This document shows positions 49,484-58,483 of a stretch of 64,000 nucleotides of DNA, piece after piece. The stretch comes from Ruegeria sp. EL01. GTDB lineage: Bacteria; Pseudomonadota; Alphaproteobacteria; Rhodobacterales; Rhodobacteraceae. The position numbers were made by a program, and so were the translations under genes. The first letter of the stretch is position 1, and each line of letters starts with the position of its first letter. A model generated the notes under the pieces. The model was not told where the DNA came from. It saw only the letters and a list, made by a program, of their open reading frames with translations, and did not search any database. Location: NCBI RefSeq assembly GCF_900313035.1, contig NZ_OMPS01000048.1, forward strand, positions 353,643 to 417,642, read 5' to 3'.

Positions 49484-51478
49484 ATGACGTCTGCACCCAA
49501 CTCGCTAAGTGAGATCGAAGACATCGCCGACTTGGGCATCCATTTATCTGATGGATGTCGTCTGTCTGCGCGGGTGTGGCGGCCAACGGATGCGGCGAAA
49601 TCTCCGGTTCCGGCGATTCTGGAATTTCTCCCCTATCGCAAGCGCGATGGTACCGCAGCGCGGGATGAGTTGACCCACCCCTGGTTCGCCAAACGCGGCT
49701 ATGCCTGTATTCGCGTTGATATGCGTGGCAACGGCGATAGCGAAGGTTTGATGGCTGATGAGTATACTCAGCAAGAGTTGGACGATGCTGTTGAGGTTAT
49801 TCGGTGGCTGGCAGATCAAACCTGGTGCAGTGGCTCGGTCGGGATGATGGGAATAAGTTGGGGCGGTTTTAATGCCTTGCAGGTTGCAGCAATGCGACCT
49901 ACCCCGCTCAAAGCCATAATCACACTATGTTCAACGGCGGATCGGTATGCAGATGATATCCACTACAAGGGTGGATGTCTGTTAAACGAAAACCTCGGTT
50001 GGGGCGCGACGATGTGGTCCTATTCTTCGCGCGCGCCAGACCCTGAATTGCGCCCGAACTGGCGTGAGTTATGGTTGAAGCGGTTGGAGAATGAGCCGTT
50101 TCTACCGTCGATCTGGCTGCGTCACCAAACCCGTGATGACTACTGGCGACATGGCTCGGTGTGCGAAGATTTTGGGGCGATCCGTGCAGCAACGCTTGCT
50201 GTTGGTGGCTGGGGGGACGCATACAAGAACACTGTTCCGTTGCTGGTTGAACAGCTGAACGCGCCGGTGAAGGGCATTGTTGGCCCATGGGTTCATAAGT
50301 ACCCACATTTCGCCGTGCCTGAACCCCGGATTGGCTTCCTTCAGGTAGCGCTGCGGTGGTGGGACCATTGGCTGAAAGGTTTGGACACCAGCGTGGAAGA
50401 CGATCCGGATTACCGGGCCTATGTGATGGACGGTGTGCGCCCTGAACGCTGGTATGCCGAGCGGGCTGGCCTTTGGATTGCCGAAGCTGACGGCGCGACA
50501 TCTCAGTTGCCTAAGATGACCATGCGGATATCGGATACCGGGCTTGGCTGCACCGATCCCTTGAATAGACGCATCCGCTCACCTCAACATTGTGGCATGG
50601 AGGGGGGCGAGTATTGCGCCATCTGGTTGGGCCCTGACATGCCCGGCGACCAGCGGGCAGATGATGCATTGTCGGCCTGTTTTGACAGCCCGCCTCTGGA
50701 CGAAATCATGGATATCGTGGGCGCCCCACGTGTTCGGCTGACGATCAGCGCTGACAAACCGCAGGCCCAGCTTGCGATACGTTTGAACCATATCCATCCA
50801 GACGGCGCTTCGACCAGAATCACGTATGGGGTTCTAAACCTGGCGCACCGGGACAGCCATGCAGAACCGACACCGCTGACGCCCGGACAACCTTATCAGA
50901 TTGAACTTGACCTGGATCACATCGCCTATCGTGTTCCCAAAGGTCATCGGTTGCGCCTGTCCGTCTCCAGCGCCTACTGGCCGTTGGTTTGGCCATCCCC
51001 AGAGATGGCCGAACTGCATTTGACAGCAGGAGAGATCACGATCCCGCAGCGGGAACCTGCAACGTCTGACGAGTGCGCGTTTCCGCCGCCCGAGTCCGAA
51101 GAGCCACGGAAAGTCAAAACCTTGCGGGAAGCATCTAACTCCCGCCGCGTCGAAACGGACATGAATACAGGAGAAATTCGCCTGATCATCGAAGATGATT
51201 TTGGTCTCGCCGAAGATTGCACGCATGGTTTGATAAGTGGCGGCTCAGCGCATGAGGCTTGGTCGATACATCCAGATGACCCACTTTCCGCACGGGGAAC
51301 TTGTGACTGGACTCAGGAGCAAAAACGCGGCGACCTAGACCTGAAAACTGAAACAAGTTGCGAGATGTGGTCTGACGCCGAAAATTTTTATCTCCGCGCC
51401 GCTATAAGTGCTTACGAAAATGAAGTGCTATTGTTTTCAACACTCAAGGAAGACACGATAGCGCGGAACCAACTATAG
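49484..51478 (+). CDS. CocE/NonD (peptidase S15-type) hydrolase
   Basis: 664 residues. The alpha/beta hydrolase part has ILEFLPYRKRDG, YACIRVDMRGNGDSEGL, SVGMMGISWGGFNALQVAA (nucleophile Ser125), KAIITLCSTADRYADDIHYKGG and GIVGPWVHKYPHF with the likely His. A C-terminal jelly-roll follows (VRLTISADKPQAQLAIRLNHIHPDGASTRITYGVLNLAHRDSH, RLRLSVSSAYWPLVWPSPE). Family members cut esters, amides or Xaa-Pro peptides; the substrate here is unknown. It precedes a peptide-type ABC importer operon, which suggests a peptide or amide substrate. No signal peptide is seen. Confidence 0.85.
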   Translation: MTSAPNSLSEIEDIADLGIHLSDGCRLSARVWRPTDAAKSPVPAILEFLPYRKRDGTAARDELTHPWFAKRGYACIRVDMRGNGDSEGLMADEYTQQELDDAVEVIRWLADQTWCSGSVGMMGISWGGFNALQVAAMRPTPLKAIITLCSTADRYADDIHYKGGCLLNENLGWGATMWSYSSRAPDPELRPNWRELWLKRLENEPFLPSIWLRHQTRDDYWRHGSVCEDFGAIRAATLAVGGWGDAYKNTVPLLVEQLNAPVKGIVGPWVHKYPHFAVPEPRIGFLQVALRWWDHWLKGLDTSVEDDPDYRAYVMDGVRPERWYAERAGLWIAEADGATSQLPKMTMRISDTGLGCTDPLNRRIRSPQHCGMEGGEYCAIWLGPDMPGDQRADDALSACFDSPPLDEIMDIVGAPRVRLTISADKPQAQLAIRLNHIHPDGASTRITYGVLNLAHRDSHAEPTPLTPGQPYQIELDLDHIAYRVPKGHRLRLSVSSAYWPLVWPSPEMAELHLTAGEITIPQREPATSDECAFPPPESEEPRKVKTLREASNSRRVETDMNTGEIRLIIEDDFGLAEDCTHGLISGGSAHEAWSIHPDDPLSARGTCDWTQEQKRGDLDLKTETSCEMWSDAENFYLRAAISAYENEVLLFSTLKEDTIARNQL

Positions 51479-51535
51479 ATCCGACCTCAAAGGGCAGGAC
51501 TTTAAACTTGCCCGACCGGGTGAAATGCGCCAACG

Positions 51536-51551
51536 TTGACTCAAGCGTCAA
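51536..51551. promoter_or_regulatory. palindrome TTGAC-N6-GTCAA upstream of the ABC importer operon
   Basis: A perfect 5+5 inverted repeat (51536-51540 and 51547-51551), about 47 bases before the ATG of the substrate-binding protein. It is a plausible operator for a GntR, IclR or similar dimeric regulator. No regulator gene is adjacent. Confidence 0.35.
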
Positions 51552-51597
51552 TAAAAAGTCCGCAAAGGGCTAATACAAACCAAAGGGAGATCTTTGT

Positions 51598-53184
51598 ATG
51601 AACGACCAACTCACTCACATGACCGGACAAGTGACGGCAGGAAAACTGACACGCCGCGAATTCATAGGGAAAGCGGCGGCCCTTGGGGTTACTGCGGCCA
51701 TGGCCAGCACAATGTTCGCAGATGCAGCGCGCGCTGCAGGCGCCAAAAAAGGCGGCGATCTGAAATTCGGCCTGCAAGGCGGCGAATCGACAAACTCGCT
51801 CGATCCGGCAACCTATGCCAGCTCGGTTCCGTTCCAGAACGGCAAACAGTTTGGTGACCAGCTGGTCGAAGTGGCACCAGACGGGACAATCGAACCACGC
51901 CTGGCGGAAAGCGTCGAAGGCAGCGCTGACGCCAAGGTCTGGACCTTCAAGCTGCGTCAGGGTGTCGAATTCCACAACGGCAAGACCATGACCAGCGAAG
52001 ACGTTCTGAAGACGATGGAGCGCCATTCGAACGAAGACTCCAAGTCCGGTGCCCTTGGCATCATGAAGGGCATCGAGTCGATGAAGGCCGATGGCGACAA
52101 CTTTCAGGTCACCCTGACCGAGCCGAACGCTGATCTGCCCTATCTGATGGCCGACTATCACCTGATCATTCAGCCCGATGGCGGCATGGACAACCCCGCA
52201 GCGGGTATTGGTACCGGCCCCTATAAGCTGGAAGTCGATGAACCGGGCGTGCGCCACCTGTTTACGAAGAACGAAAATCACTGGAACAGCGATTTCGGTA
52301 ACTTCGACAGCGTCGAAGTCGTCGTTATCAACGACGCAACTGCCCGTACTGCCGCACTACAATCCGGTCAGGTACACGCGATCAACCGGGTTGAACCCAA
52401 GGTTGCCGATCTGCTGGGTCGCGCGCCCAATCTGACGGTGAATTCGACCGCTGGTCGTGGGCATTATGTGTTCATCATGCATTGCGACACGGCACCTTTC
52501 GACAACAATGAACTGCGACTGGCACTGAAATACGCCATCAACCGCACGGATCTGGTCGACAAGGTGCTGCGCGGTTACGGCTCGATCGGGAACGACATGC
52601 CAATCAATGCGGCGTATCCGTTGTTTGACGAGACCATTGAACAGCGCGAATTCAGCGTTGAAAAAGCGGCCGAGCACTATAAGAAATCCGGTCATGACGG
52701 ATCTCCGATCATCTTGCGTGTTGCGGATGGGGCGTTCCCTGGTGCTGTGGATGCGGCAGCCTTGTTCCAGCAGACCGCTGCTCAGGCTGGTATCCCGCTG
52801 GAGATCAAGCGTGAACCCAACGATGGTTACTGGTCCGAAGTCTGGAATGTTCAGCCGTTCTGCGCCTCGTACTGGGGTGGCCGTCCGGTGCAGGATCAGA
52901 TGTATGCAACCGCTTATCTGTCGACTGCCGACTGGAACGACACTCGGTTCAAGGTACCGGCGTTTGACGACATGCTCTACGCTGCACGCGCGGAACTGGA
53001 TACGGAAAAACGCAAGGGCATCTACGGCCAGATGGGCCGCATGGTCCGCGACGAGGGCGGCATAATCTGCCCGATGTTCAACGACTTTGTCGAAGGCATC
53101 AGCAACCAGCTGGATGGCTGGGAGACCGACCCGACGCAGGAAATGATGAACGGCAACGTTTCCCGCAAAATGTGGTTCGTCTGA
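51598..53184 (+). CDS. peptide/opine-type ABC transporter substrate-binding protein
   Basis: 528 residues. A twin-arginine signal (LTRREFIGKAAALGVTAAMASTMFADAARA) sends the folded protein to the periplasm. The SBP_bac_5 fold follows: GGDLKFGLQGGESTNSLDPATY, LAESVEGSADAKVWTFKLRQGVEFHNGKTMTSEDVLKTMERH and GTGPYKLEVDEPGVRHLFTKNENHW, the last two in order as in DppA/OppA. It binds peptides or related amines for the two permeases encoded downstream. The start ATG follows AAGGGAGATCTTTGT. Confidence 0.92.
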   Translation: MNDQLTHMTGQVTAGKLTRREFIGKAAALGVTAAMASTMFADAARAAGAKKGGDLKFGLQGGESTNSLDPATYASSVPFQNGKQFGDQLVEVAPDGTIEPRLAESVEGSADAKVWTFKLRQGVEFHNGKTMTSEDVLKTMERHSNEDSKSGALGIMKGIESMKADGDNFQVTLTEPNADLPYLMADYHLIIQPDGGMDNPAAGIGTGPYKLEVDEPGVRHLFTKNENHWNSDFGNFDSVEVVVINDATARTAALQSGQVHAINRVEPKVADLLGRAPNLTVNSTAGRGHYVFIMHCDTAPFDNNELRLALKYAINRTDLVDKVLRGYGSIGNDMPINAAYPLFDETIEQREFSVEKAAEHYKKSGHDGSPIILRVADGAFPGAVDAAALFQQTAAQAGIPLEIKREPNDGYWSEVWNVQPFCASYWGGRPVQDQMYATAYLSTADWNDTRFKVPAFDDMLYAARAELDTEKRKGIYGQMGRMVRDEGGIICPMFNDFVEGISNQLDGWETDPTQEMMNGNVSRKMWFV

Positions 53185-53199
53185 TACGGGCAACGGATC

Positions 53200-54156
53200 A
53201 TGCATCCTATCATCAAACTGGTTTCCCAGCGCCTCGCGCTGGGAATCCTTTTGCTGTTCGGCGCTTCGGCCCTGATTTTTGGCCTGACCGAAGCCCTTCC
53301 CGGAGACGCCGCGCAAGCCGTCCTGGGGCAGTCCGCAACCCCAGAGGCCCTTGCAAACCTGCGCGAAGAGATGGGTTTGGACCGTCCCGCATTGACCCGC
53401 TATGCTGAATGGCTGACAGGCATTCTACAGGGTGATCTCGGTCGGTCGCTCACCAACAAGCTCGACATCGCTGAAAGTATCGGAAAGCGGCTGGGGAATA
53501 CGCTGTTTCTCGCTTGTGTTGCCGCGATCGTCTCGGTCCCACTTGCGATTTTTCTTGGCCTGTTGGCCGTCCGCTACCGCAACCGTTGGCCCGATAAACT
53601 GATTTCAGCGGTCACACTGACAACGGTTTCAATCCCCGAGTTTCTTATCGGCTATGTGCTGGTTTACTTCATATCGGTGAAGCTGGGATGGTTTTCATCC
53701 CTCGCGATGATCAATGACTCCATGTCATTGGGGCAAAAACTATACGCGATTGCGTTGCCGGCTTTTGTTCTGACTCTTGTGGTTCTCGCACAGATGATGC
53801 GGATGACCCGGGCCGCAATTTTGAACCTTATGCAATCTGCGTATATCGAAACTGCAGAGCTGAAGGGCCTCTCTACCTTTCAGGTTATTGCCAGACATGC
53901 CTTTCCAAATGCCATTTCACCAATCGTGAATGTCGTCATGTTGAACCTCGCTTATCTGGTGGTCGGTGTTGTCGTGGTTGAGGTTGTGTTCGTCTATCCC
54001 GGCATGGGGCAATACCTTGTTGACGCCGTGACCAAACGCGATGTGCCGGTTGTTCTGGCCTGCGGCGTAGTCTTCGCGGCCGTCTACATTGGCCTGAACA
54101 TGGTCGCAGACATTGTGTCTATCCTTGCGAACCCAAGATTGAGGCACCCGAAATGA
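53200..54156 (+). CDS. ABC importer permease (DppB-like)
   Basis: 318 residues, six helices. MHPIIKLVSQRLALGILLLFGASALIFGLTEALPGDAAQAVLG is the typical DppB start. The coupling motif (about residues 210-240, ELKGLSTFQVIARHAFPNAISPIVNVV) contacts the ATPase, and VEVVFVYPGMGQYLVDAVTKRDVPV closes the core. It pairs with the next permease; its stop overlaps the next start by 4 bases. Confidence 0.93.
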   Translation: MHPIIKLVSQRLALGILLLFGASALIFGLTEALPGDAAQAVLGQSATPEALANLREEMGLDRPALTRYAEWLTGILQGDLGRSLTNKLDIAESIGKRLGNTLFLACVAAIVSVPLAIFLGLLAVRYRNRWPDKLISAVTLTTVSIPEFLIGYVLVYFISVKLGWFSSLAMINDSMSLGQKLYAIALPAFVLTLVVLAQMMRMTRAAILNLMQSAYIETAELKGLSTFQVIARHAFPNAISPIVNVVMLNLAYLVVGVVVVEVVFVYPGMGQYLVDAVTKRDVPVVLACGVVFAAVYIGLNMVADIVSILANPRLRHPK

Positions 54157-54971
54157 TGAAGAATATTCCTATTTCGGCAGCCATCGGACTGTTTTTCACC
54201 GGCACCTACTTTTTGGTGGCCATCGCCGCGCCTTTGATCGCGCCCTATGGAATGGCAGAAGTGGTTGGGGACGTCTGGGAACCGGCAAGTGCCAAACATT
54301 TGCTTGGAACCGACAATATTGGACGCGATCTGCTGACCCGTATGATCTATGGTGGCCGTACCACGATCTTTATCGCAGCGGCTGCGACACTTCTTAGCTT
54401 TTTGACTGGTACGTCACTTGGCCTGCTTGCAGCAGTTATGGGCGGCTGGGCTGATCAGGTTCTAAGCCGAGCGGTCGATCTGATCATGTCGATCCCCACG
54501 CTGATCCTGGCGCTGGTCATTCTGGCGATTGTCCCTGTGACCGTCCCGATCCTGATCCTTGTGATGGGCCTCTTGGACGCCACGCGCCCGTATCGCCTGT
54601 CACGATCTGTCGCGGTGGATATCAACGTGATGGATTATGTCGAAGCCGCCAAATTGCGCGGTGAAGGCCGAATCTGGATAATCTTCCGGGAAATCCTGCC
54701 CAACGCGCTGTCACCATTGGTGGCAGAGTTTGGTCTGCGGTTCATCTTTATGGTTCTGTTCATCTCGACCCTGTCGTTCCTGGGTCTGGGCGTGCAGCCG
54801 CCGCTGGCGGACTGGGGCGGCATCGTGAAGGAAAACAAAGACGGCATCGTCTATGGCATTGGCGCAGCGCTATACCCGGCCGTCGCAATCGCGACGCTCG
54901 CAATCTCGGTCAACCTGGTGGCTGACTGGGTGCTGAACCGTACAACTTCGCTGAAAGGAGGCCGGGGATGA
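54153..54971 (+). CDS. ABC importer permease (DppC-like)
   Basis: 272 residues, about six helices. LLGTDNIGRDLLTRMIYGGRTTIFIAAAATLLSFLTGTSLGLLAAVMGGWADQVLSRAVDLIMSIPTLILAL is the DppC signature, and EAAKLRGEGRIWIIFREILPNALSPLVAEF is the coupling helix. It forms the channel with the DppB-like subunit. It overlaps both neighbours by 4 bases (ATGA), showing tight translational coupling. Confidence 0.93.
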   Translation: MMKNIPISAAIGLFFTGTYFLVAIAAPLIAPYGMAEVVGDVWEPASAKHLLGTDNIGRDLLTRMIYGGRTTIFIAAAATLLSFLTGTSLGLLAAVMGGWADQVLSRAVDLIMSIPTLILALVILAIVPVTVPILILVMGLLDATRPYRLSRSVAVDINVMDYVEAAKLRGEGRIWIIFREILPNALSPLVAEFGLRFIFMVLFISTLSFLGLGVQPPLADWGGIVKENKDGIVYGIGAALYPAVAIATLAISVNLVADWVLNRTTSLKGGRG

Positions 54972-56605
54972 GTGATATCCTTCTCAAGGTCCGCGACCTC
55001 AAAATCGGCGCGACAGTATATCCGCCGGACGAAAAGCCACATGATATTGAAATCGTGCACGGGGTCAGCTTTGACCTCGCGCCCGGCAAGGTCTTGGGGC
55101 TAATTGGCGAATCCGGGGCCGGAAAATCCACTATCGGTCTGGCGTCCATGGCCTATGGCCGGGGTGGCGTCGAAATCACTGGCGGCGAAGTCTGGGTCAA
55201 CGGCCGAGATATCCTGAAATCCCCGCATGGCGACATCCGCAAGTTGCGCGGGGGCGAAGTGACTTATGTTTCGCAATCCGCGGCGGCATCCTTCAACCCT
55301 GCCAAAAAGATCATGGATCAGGTCGTCGAGGCTGCGGTCGAGCAGAAAAAATTCTCGCGCAAAGAAGCCGAAAGGCGCGCGCGCGAGCTGTTTGCCAAAC
55401 TTGGGTTGCCTGATCCGGACAATATAGGGGATCGGTACCCGCACCAGGTTTCCGGTGGGCAGTTGCAACGTTGCATGACCGCGCTCGCCTTGTGTCCTGA
55501 ACCGGACCTTGTGGTGTTTGACGAACCCACAACTGCTTTGGATGTGACCACCCAGATCGACGTTCTGATGGCAATCAAAGAAGCCATTCGCGACACTGGT
55601 GTTGCCGCACTCTATATCACACACGACCTTGCCGTCGTGGCACAGGTAAGTGACGACATCATGGTCCTGAAAATGGGCGATATGGTCGAATACGGCAGCA
55701 CGGATCAGATCATCAACAAACCGCAGGAAGAGTACACACAGGCGTTGGTCTCGGTCCGCTCGATCGAGCATGAAGAAAAACAGCCCACGCCGGACCCGGT
55801 GCTGAGCGTCGACGGGATCACCGCACGCTACAAGGGGCTGAATTTCGACGTGTTGCATAACGTCAATGTCGAACTTCATCCGGGACAGACACTAGCCGTT
55901 GTGGGCGAATCCGGCTCGGGTAAATCCACGCTGGCGCGGGTGATCACAGGTCTGTTGCCGCCGAGCGGAGGTGAGATCACATTTGCAGGGCGCAAACTCT
56001 CGGCGGATCTGGCCGGGCGCTCGCGCGAGGATTTGCGTGAGTTGCAGATGATCTACCAGATGGCGGATGTGGCGATGAACCCACGGCAGACCGTCGGGAC
56101 AATCATCGGGCGACCGTTGGAGTTCTACTTTGGCATGCGCGGCGCGGAAAAGCGCAAGCGGATCATCGAACTGCTGGATGAGATCGAACTGGGTGAAAAG
56201 TTCATGGATCGCTACCCAGCAGAGCTGTCGGGCGGTCAGAAACAGCGTGTCTGTATTGCGCGATCACTGGCGGCCAAGCCAAAGATGATCATCTGTGATG
56301 AGGTGACATCAGCGCTGGATCCGCTGGTGGCCGATGGCATCCTGAAACTGTTGCTGGACCTGCAAAAGATCGAAGACGTGGCGTATCTGTTCATCACCCA
56401 CGATCTGGCGACTGTGCGCGCGATCAGCGACAGTATCGCGGTGATGTATCAGGGTCGTGTGGTTCGCTATGGCCCCAAAAGTGAGGTTCTTAGCCCGCCG
56501 TTTGACGACTATACTGACCTCTTGCTCAGCTCGGTGCCGGAAATGCACCTGGGTTGGCTGGAAGAGGTCGTTGCGCATCGTAAGATGGAAAGCGCCGGGA
56601 ACTGA
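54968..56605 (+). CDS. ABC importer ATPase with two fused nucleotide-binding domains (DppD-DppF type)
   Basis: 545 residues with two complete ATPase domains in one chain. The first has Walker A GESGAGKSTIG, signature VSGGQLQRCMTALAL and Walker B LVVFDEPTTALD. The second has GESGSGKSTLARVI, LSGGQKQRVCIARSLA and MIICDEVTSALD. DppD and DppF are normally separate genes, so this is the GsiA-like fused form. It powers import through the two permeases. A perfect hairpin overlaps its stop codon. Confidence 0.94.
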   Translation: MSDILLKVRDLKIGATVYPPDEKPHDIEIVHGVSFDLAPGKVLGLIGESGAGKSTIGLASMAYGRGGVEITGGEVWVNGRDILKSPHGDIRKLRGGEVTYVSQSAAASFNPAKKIMDQVVEAAVEQKKFSRKEAERRARELFAKLGLPDPDNIGDRYPHQVSGGQLQRCMTALALCPEPDLVVFDEPTTALDVTTQIDVLMAIKEAIRDTGVAALYITHDLAVVAQVSDDIMVLKMGDMVEYGSTDQIINKPQEEYTQALVSVRSIEHEEKQPTPDPVLSVDGITARYKGLNFDVLHNVNVELHPGQTLAVVGESGSGKSTLARVITGLLPPSGGEITFAGRKLSADLAGRSREDLRELQMIYQMADVAMNPRQTVGTIIGRPLEFYFGMRGAEKRKRIIELLDEIELGEKFMDRYPAELSGGQKQRVCIARSLAAKPKMIICDEVTSALDPLVADGILKLLLDLQKIEDVAYLFITHDLATVRAISDSIAVMYQGRVVRYGPKSEVLSPPFDDYTDLLLSSVPEMHLGWLEEVVAHRKMESAGN

Positions 56606-56618
56606 TCCCGGCCCTTTC
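56594..56618 (+). terminator. hairpin overlapping the stop codon of the ATPase gene
   Basis: GCCGGGA (56594-56600), loop ACTGA containing the stop, and TCCCGGC (56606-56612). The stem extends with GAAAG/CTTTC beyond one C-C mismatch. A short T-run (CTTTC) follows. It may end or weaken the transcript before the phosphodiesterase gene. Confidence 0.55.
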
Positions 56619-56697
56619 AATACAAATCTGGTGAATCACCTAATCCCGGCGTCTTGTTCAGCAACAGGCGGCGGGGTTTTGTCAAAGAGGCTGTGTC

Positions 56698-57534
56698 ATG
56701 GACCGGAAACTGCTTTTGATCATTCTGGACGGGGTTCCTTATCGCAACTTTCGCCGCCTTTTTGGCAACCTGGAAGGCTGGGTTCAAAACGGTGAGGCGC
56801 GCGTCTGGAAACATCGCGCAGTACTGCCGTCGATTTCTGCCAGCTGTTATGCCTCGATCCATACCGGCGTGACGCCGCAGGAACATGGCTGTACCGGCAA
56901 TGGCAACGTCTTCCGGTTGCGCCACAAGGACGTGTTCAGCCAGGTGCGAGAGGCCGGGGGTAAGACCGGCGCCGTAACGCACAGCTTTTGGTCACAGTTT
57001 TTCAACCGACATCCGTTCGACTATGTGCGCGACGTCGAGTATGACGAACCAGACAGCGAGACCATCAACCATGGTCGCTTCCACTCTATGACCGGCTATG
57101 GCAAGGACAATCAGATGACACCGTCGGACGTGGATCTTTTTGCCACGCTGACCAATCTGTGCCTGCGACATGGGCTGGATTACGGCATTCTGCACACCTG
57201 CACACTGGATAGCATGGGACACCGCTATTTTCACGACTGTCAGGAAATGGACCACGCATGCTTTGTGATGGATGAGATGTTGGCCCCTTTCATCCCCCGT
57301 TGGAGGCAACTGGGATACGAGGTGATCGTGACCGCTGACCACGGACAGGACGAGCGCGGACATCACGGCGGGCGCGGTACGTTGCAGCAGGAAACTGCGC
57401 TGTATTATTTCGGAGACGCCGAAGGCCCTGATCAAGACACGGTCATTGACCAGTTACAACTGGCACCAACCATATTGAATCGCATAGGCGCTCCGGTTGC
57501 AGAGACAATGAAGGCCGAGCCGTTTCTGAAATGA
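56698..57534 (+). CDS. alkaline-phosphatase-superfamily phosphodiesterase
   Basis: 278 residues. LLLIILDGVPYRNF (metal-binding Asp) is followed by the nucleophile region LPSISASCYASIHTGVTPQEHGCTGNG, where alignment with nucleotide pyrophosphatases places Ser47 as nucleophile in place of Thr. DSMGHRYFHDCQEMD and VIVTADHGQDERGHHGGRG (Asp/His metal ligands) complete the site. No signal peptide is seen, so it is probably cytoplasmic. It lies 92 bases after the ABC ATPase gene and could process the imported compound (a phosphodiester or phosphonate); this is inference. Confidence 0.82.
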   Translation: MDRKLLLIILDGVPYRNFRRLFGNLEGWVQNGEARVWKHRAVLPSISASCYASIHTGVTPQEHGCTGNGNVFRLRHKDVFSQVREAGGKTGAVTHSFWSQFFNRHPFDYVRDVEYDEPDSETINHGRFHSMTGYGKDNQMTPSDVDLFATLTNLCLRHGLDYGILHTCTLDSMGHRYFHDCQEMDHACFVMDEMLAPFIPRWRQLGYEVIVTADHGQDERGHHGGRGTLQQETALYYFGDAEGPDQDTVIDQLQLAPTILNRIGAPVAETMKAEPFLK

Positions 57535-57546
57535 TCTCGCAGAGCG

Positions 57547-58470
57547 TCAGTCGTAGGACCAGATGCCCTGCCCCAACGCCTCGATCGCGACCGAGATTCT
57601 TTCAAAACTGTCAGCGGCCCGTGTGACTGTTGTCCGCGCGCGAAGATACCCATGGACAAGGCCCGGTTCATTGATCCAATGCGCGTTACCGCCTGCTGCG
57701 ATAATTCTATCGCAATAGGTCGGCCCATCATCACGCAATGGGTCACAGTCAGCTGTGACGACCACCGTTGGTGGAAGGCCTGAGAAATCGCTGTCGTGCA
57801 AGGGCGCGTAAGTCGGGTCATGTTCGGGTTTTTCACCGGCGAACCGCATCTTTTCATAGAATAGAATATCGTCCAGGGTCAAAAGCGGTGCATGAGCGTG
57901 CTCAGTATACGATCCCTGCGTCCTGTCACCGCCCAAGCCGGGATAGATCAGAACCTGTCCTAATACATGTTCCAACCGCCCGCGACCATGATGAGCAACG
58001 GACGCCGCCAGATTGCCACCGGCGCTGTCGCCTGCAAGAATGATCGGATCACCAAATTCGCGGGCAGCCCATTCGACGGCTGTCCAACTGTCGTCGAATT
58101 GTGCCGGATGCACATGTTCCGGGCACAGCCGATAATCCACAGCCACAACGCGATATCCAGTCTGCACGCAAATCTCGGCACACACGTCATCATGGCTGTC
58201 GAGACCGCCCAGTATGAAACCGCCGCCATGGAAATAGACGACAGTTCGGGTCGGATCTCCGGCTTTATAAACGCGAACCGGCACGCCATCGGCGGGCCGG
58301 TCCTGCGTTTTTACGTCATCCGGACGGGGTTGGCGAAAATCCTGACACATCGTGTCATAAACCCTGCGCTGATCGGCTATGGACAGGTCAACCGCATCGT
58401 CAGGATAGCTTTCAGCCGTTCGTCTTATGAACGCCCAGGTTTCTTCATCGATCAGACGTTCATAATCCAT
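57547..58470 (-). CDS. alpha/beta hydrolase of the hormone-sensitive lipase type
   Basis: 307 residues. The oxyanion motif HGGGF (81-85), nucleophile elbow GDSAGG with Ser149, TADCDPLRDDGPTYCDRI with the acid residue, and PGLVHGYL with the catalytic His are all present. YRLCPEHVHPAQFDDSWTAVEWA is typical for the HSL/BahII esterase family. It probably cleaves short-chain esters or lactones in the cytoplasm. The ATG at 58470 is preferred (GGAGGGGCT just upstream). It starts 13 bases after the acyl-CoA synthetase stop, suggesting one transcript. Confidence 0.88.
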   Translation of the reverse strand: MDYERLIDEETWAFIRRTAESYPDDAVDLSIADQRRVYDTMCQDFRQPRPDDVKTQDRPADGVPVRVYKAGDPTRTVVYFHGGGFILGGLDSHDDVCAEICVQTGYRVVAVDYRLCPEHVHPAQFDDSWTAVEWAAREFGDPIILAGDSAGGNLAASVAHHGRGRLEHVLGQVLIYPGLGGDRTQGSYTEHAHAPLLTLDDILFYEKMRFAGEKPEHDPTYAPLHDSDFSGLPPTVVVTADCDPLRDDGPTYCDRIIAAGGNAHWINEPGLVHGYLRARTTVTRAADSFERISVAIEALGQGIWSYD

Positions 58471-58483
58471 AGCCCCTCCGTGA

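Noticed and set aside
52357..53316. 319-codon minus-strand frame
   Set aside because: Mirror of the substrate-binding protein gene, caused by GC-rich codon use; Cys/His/Arg-rich composition is unlike a protein.
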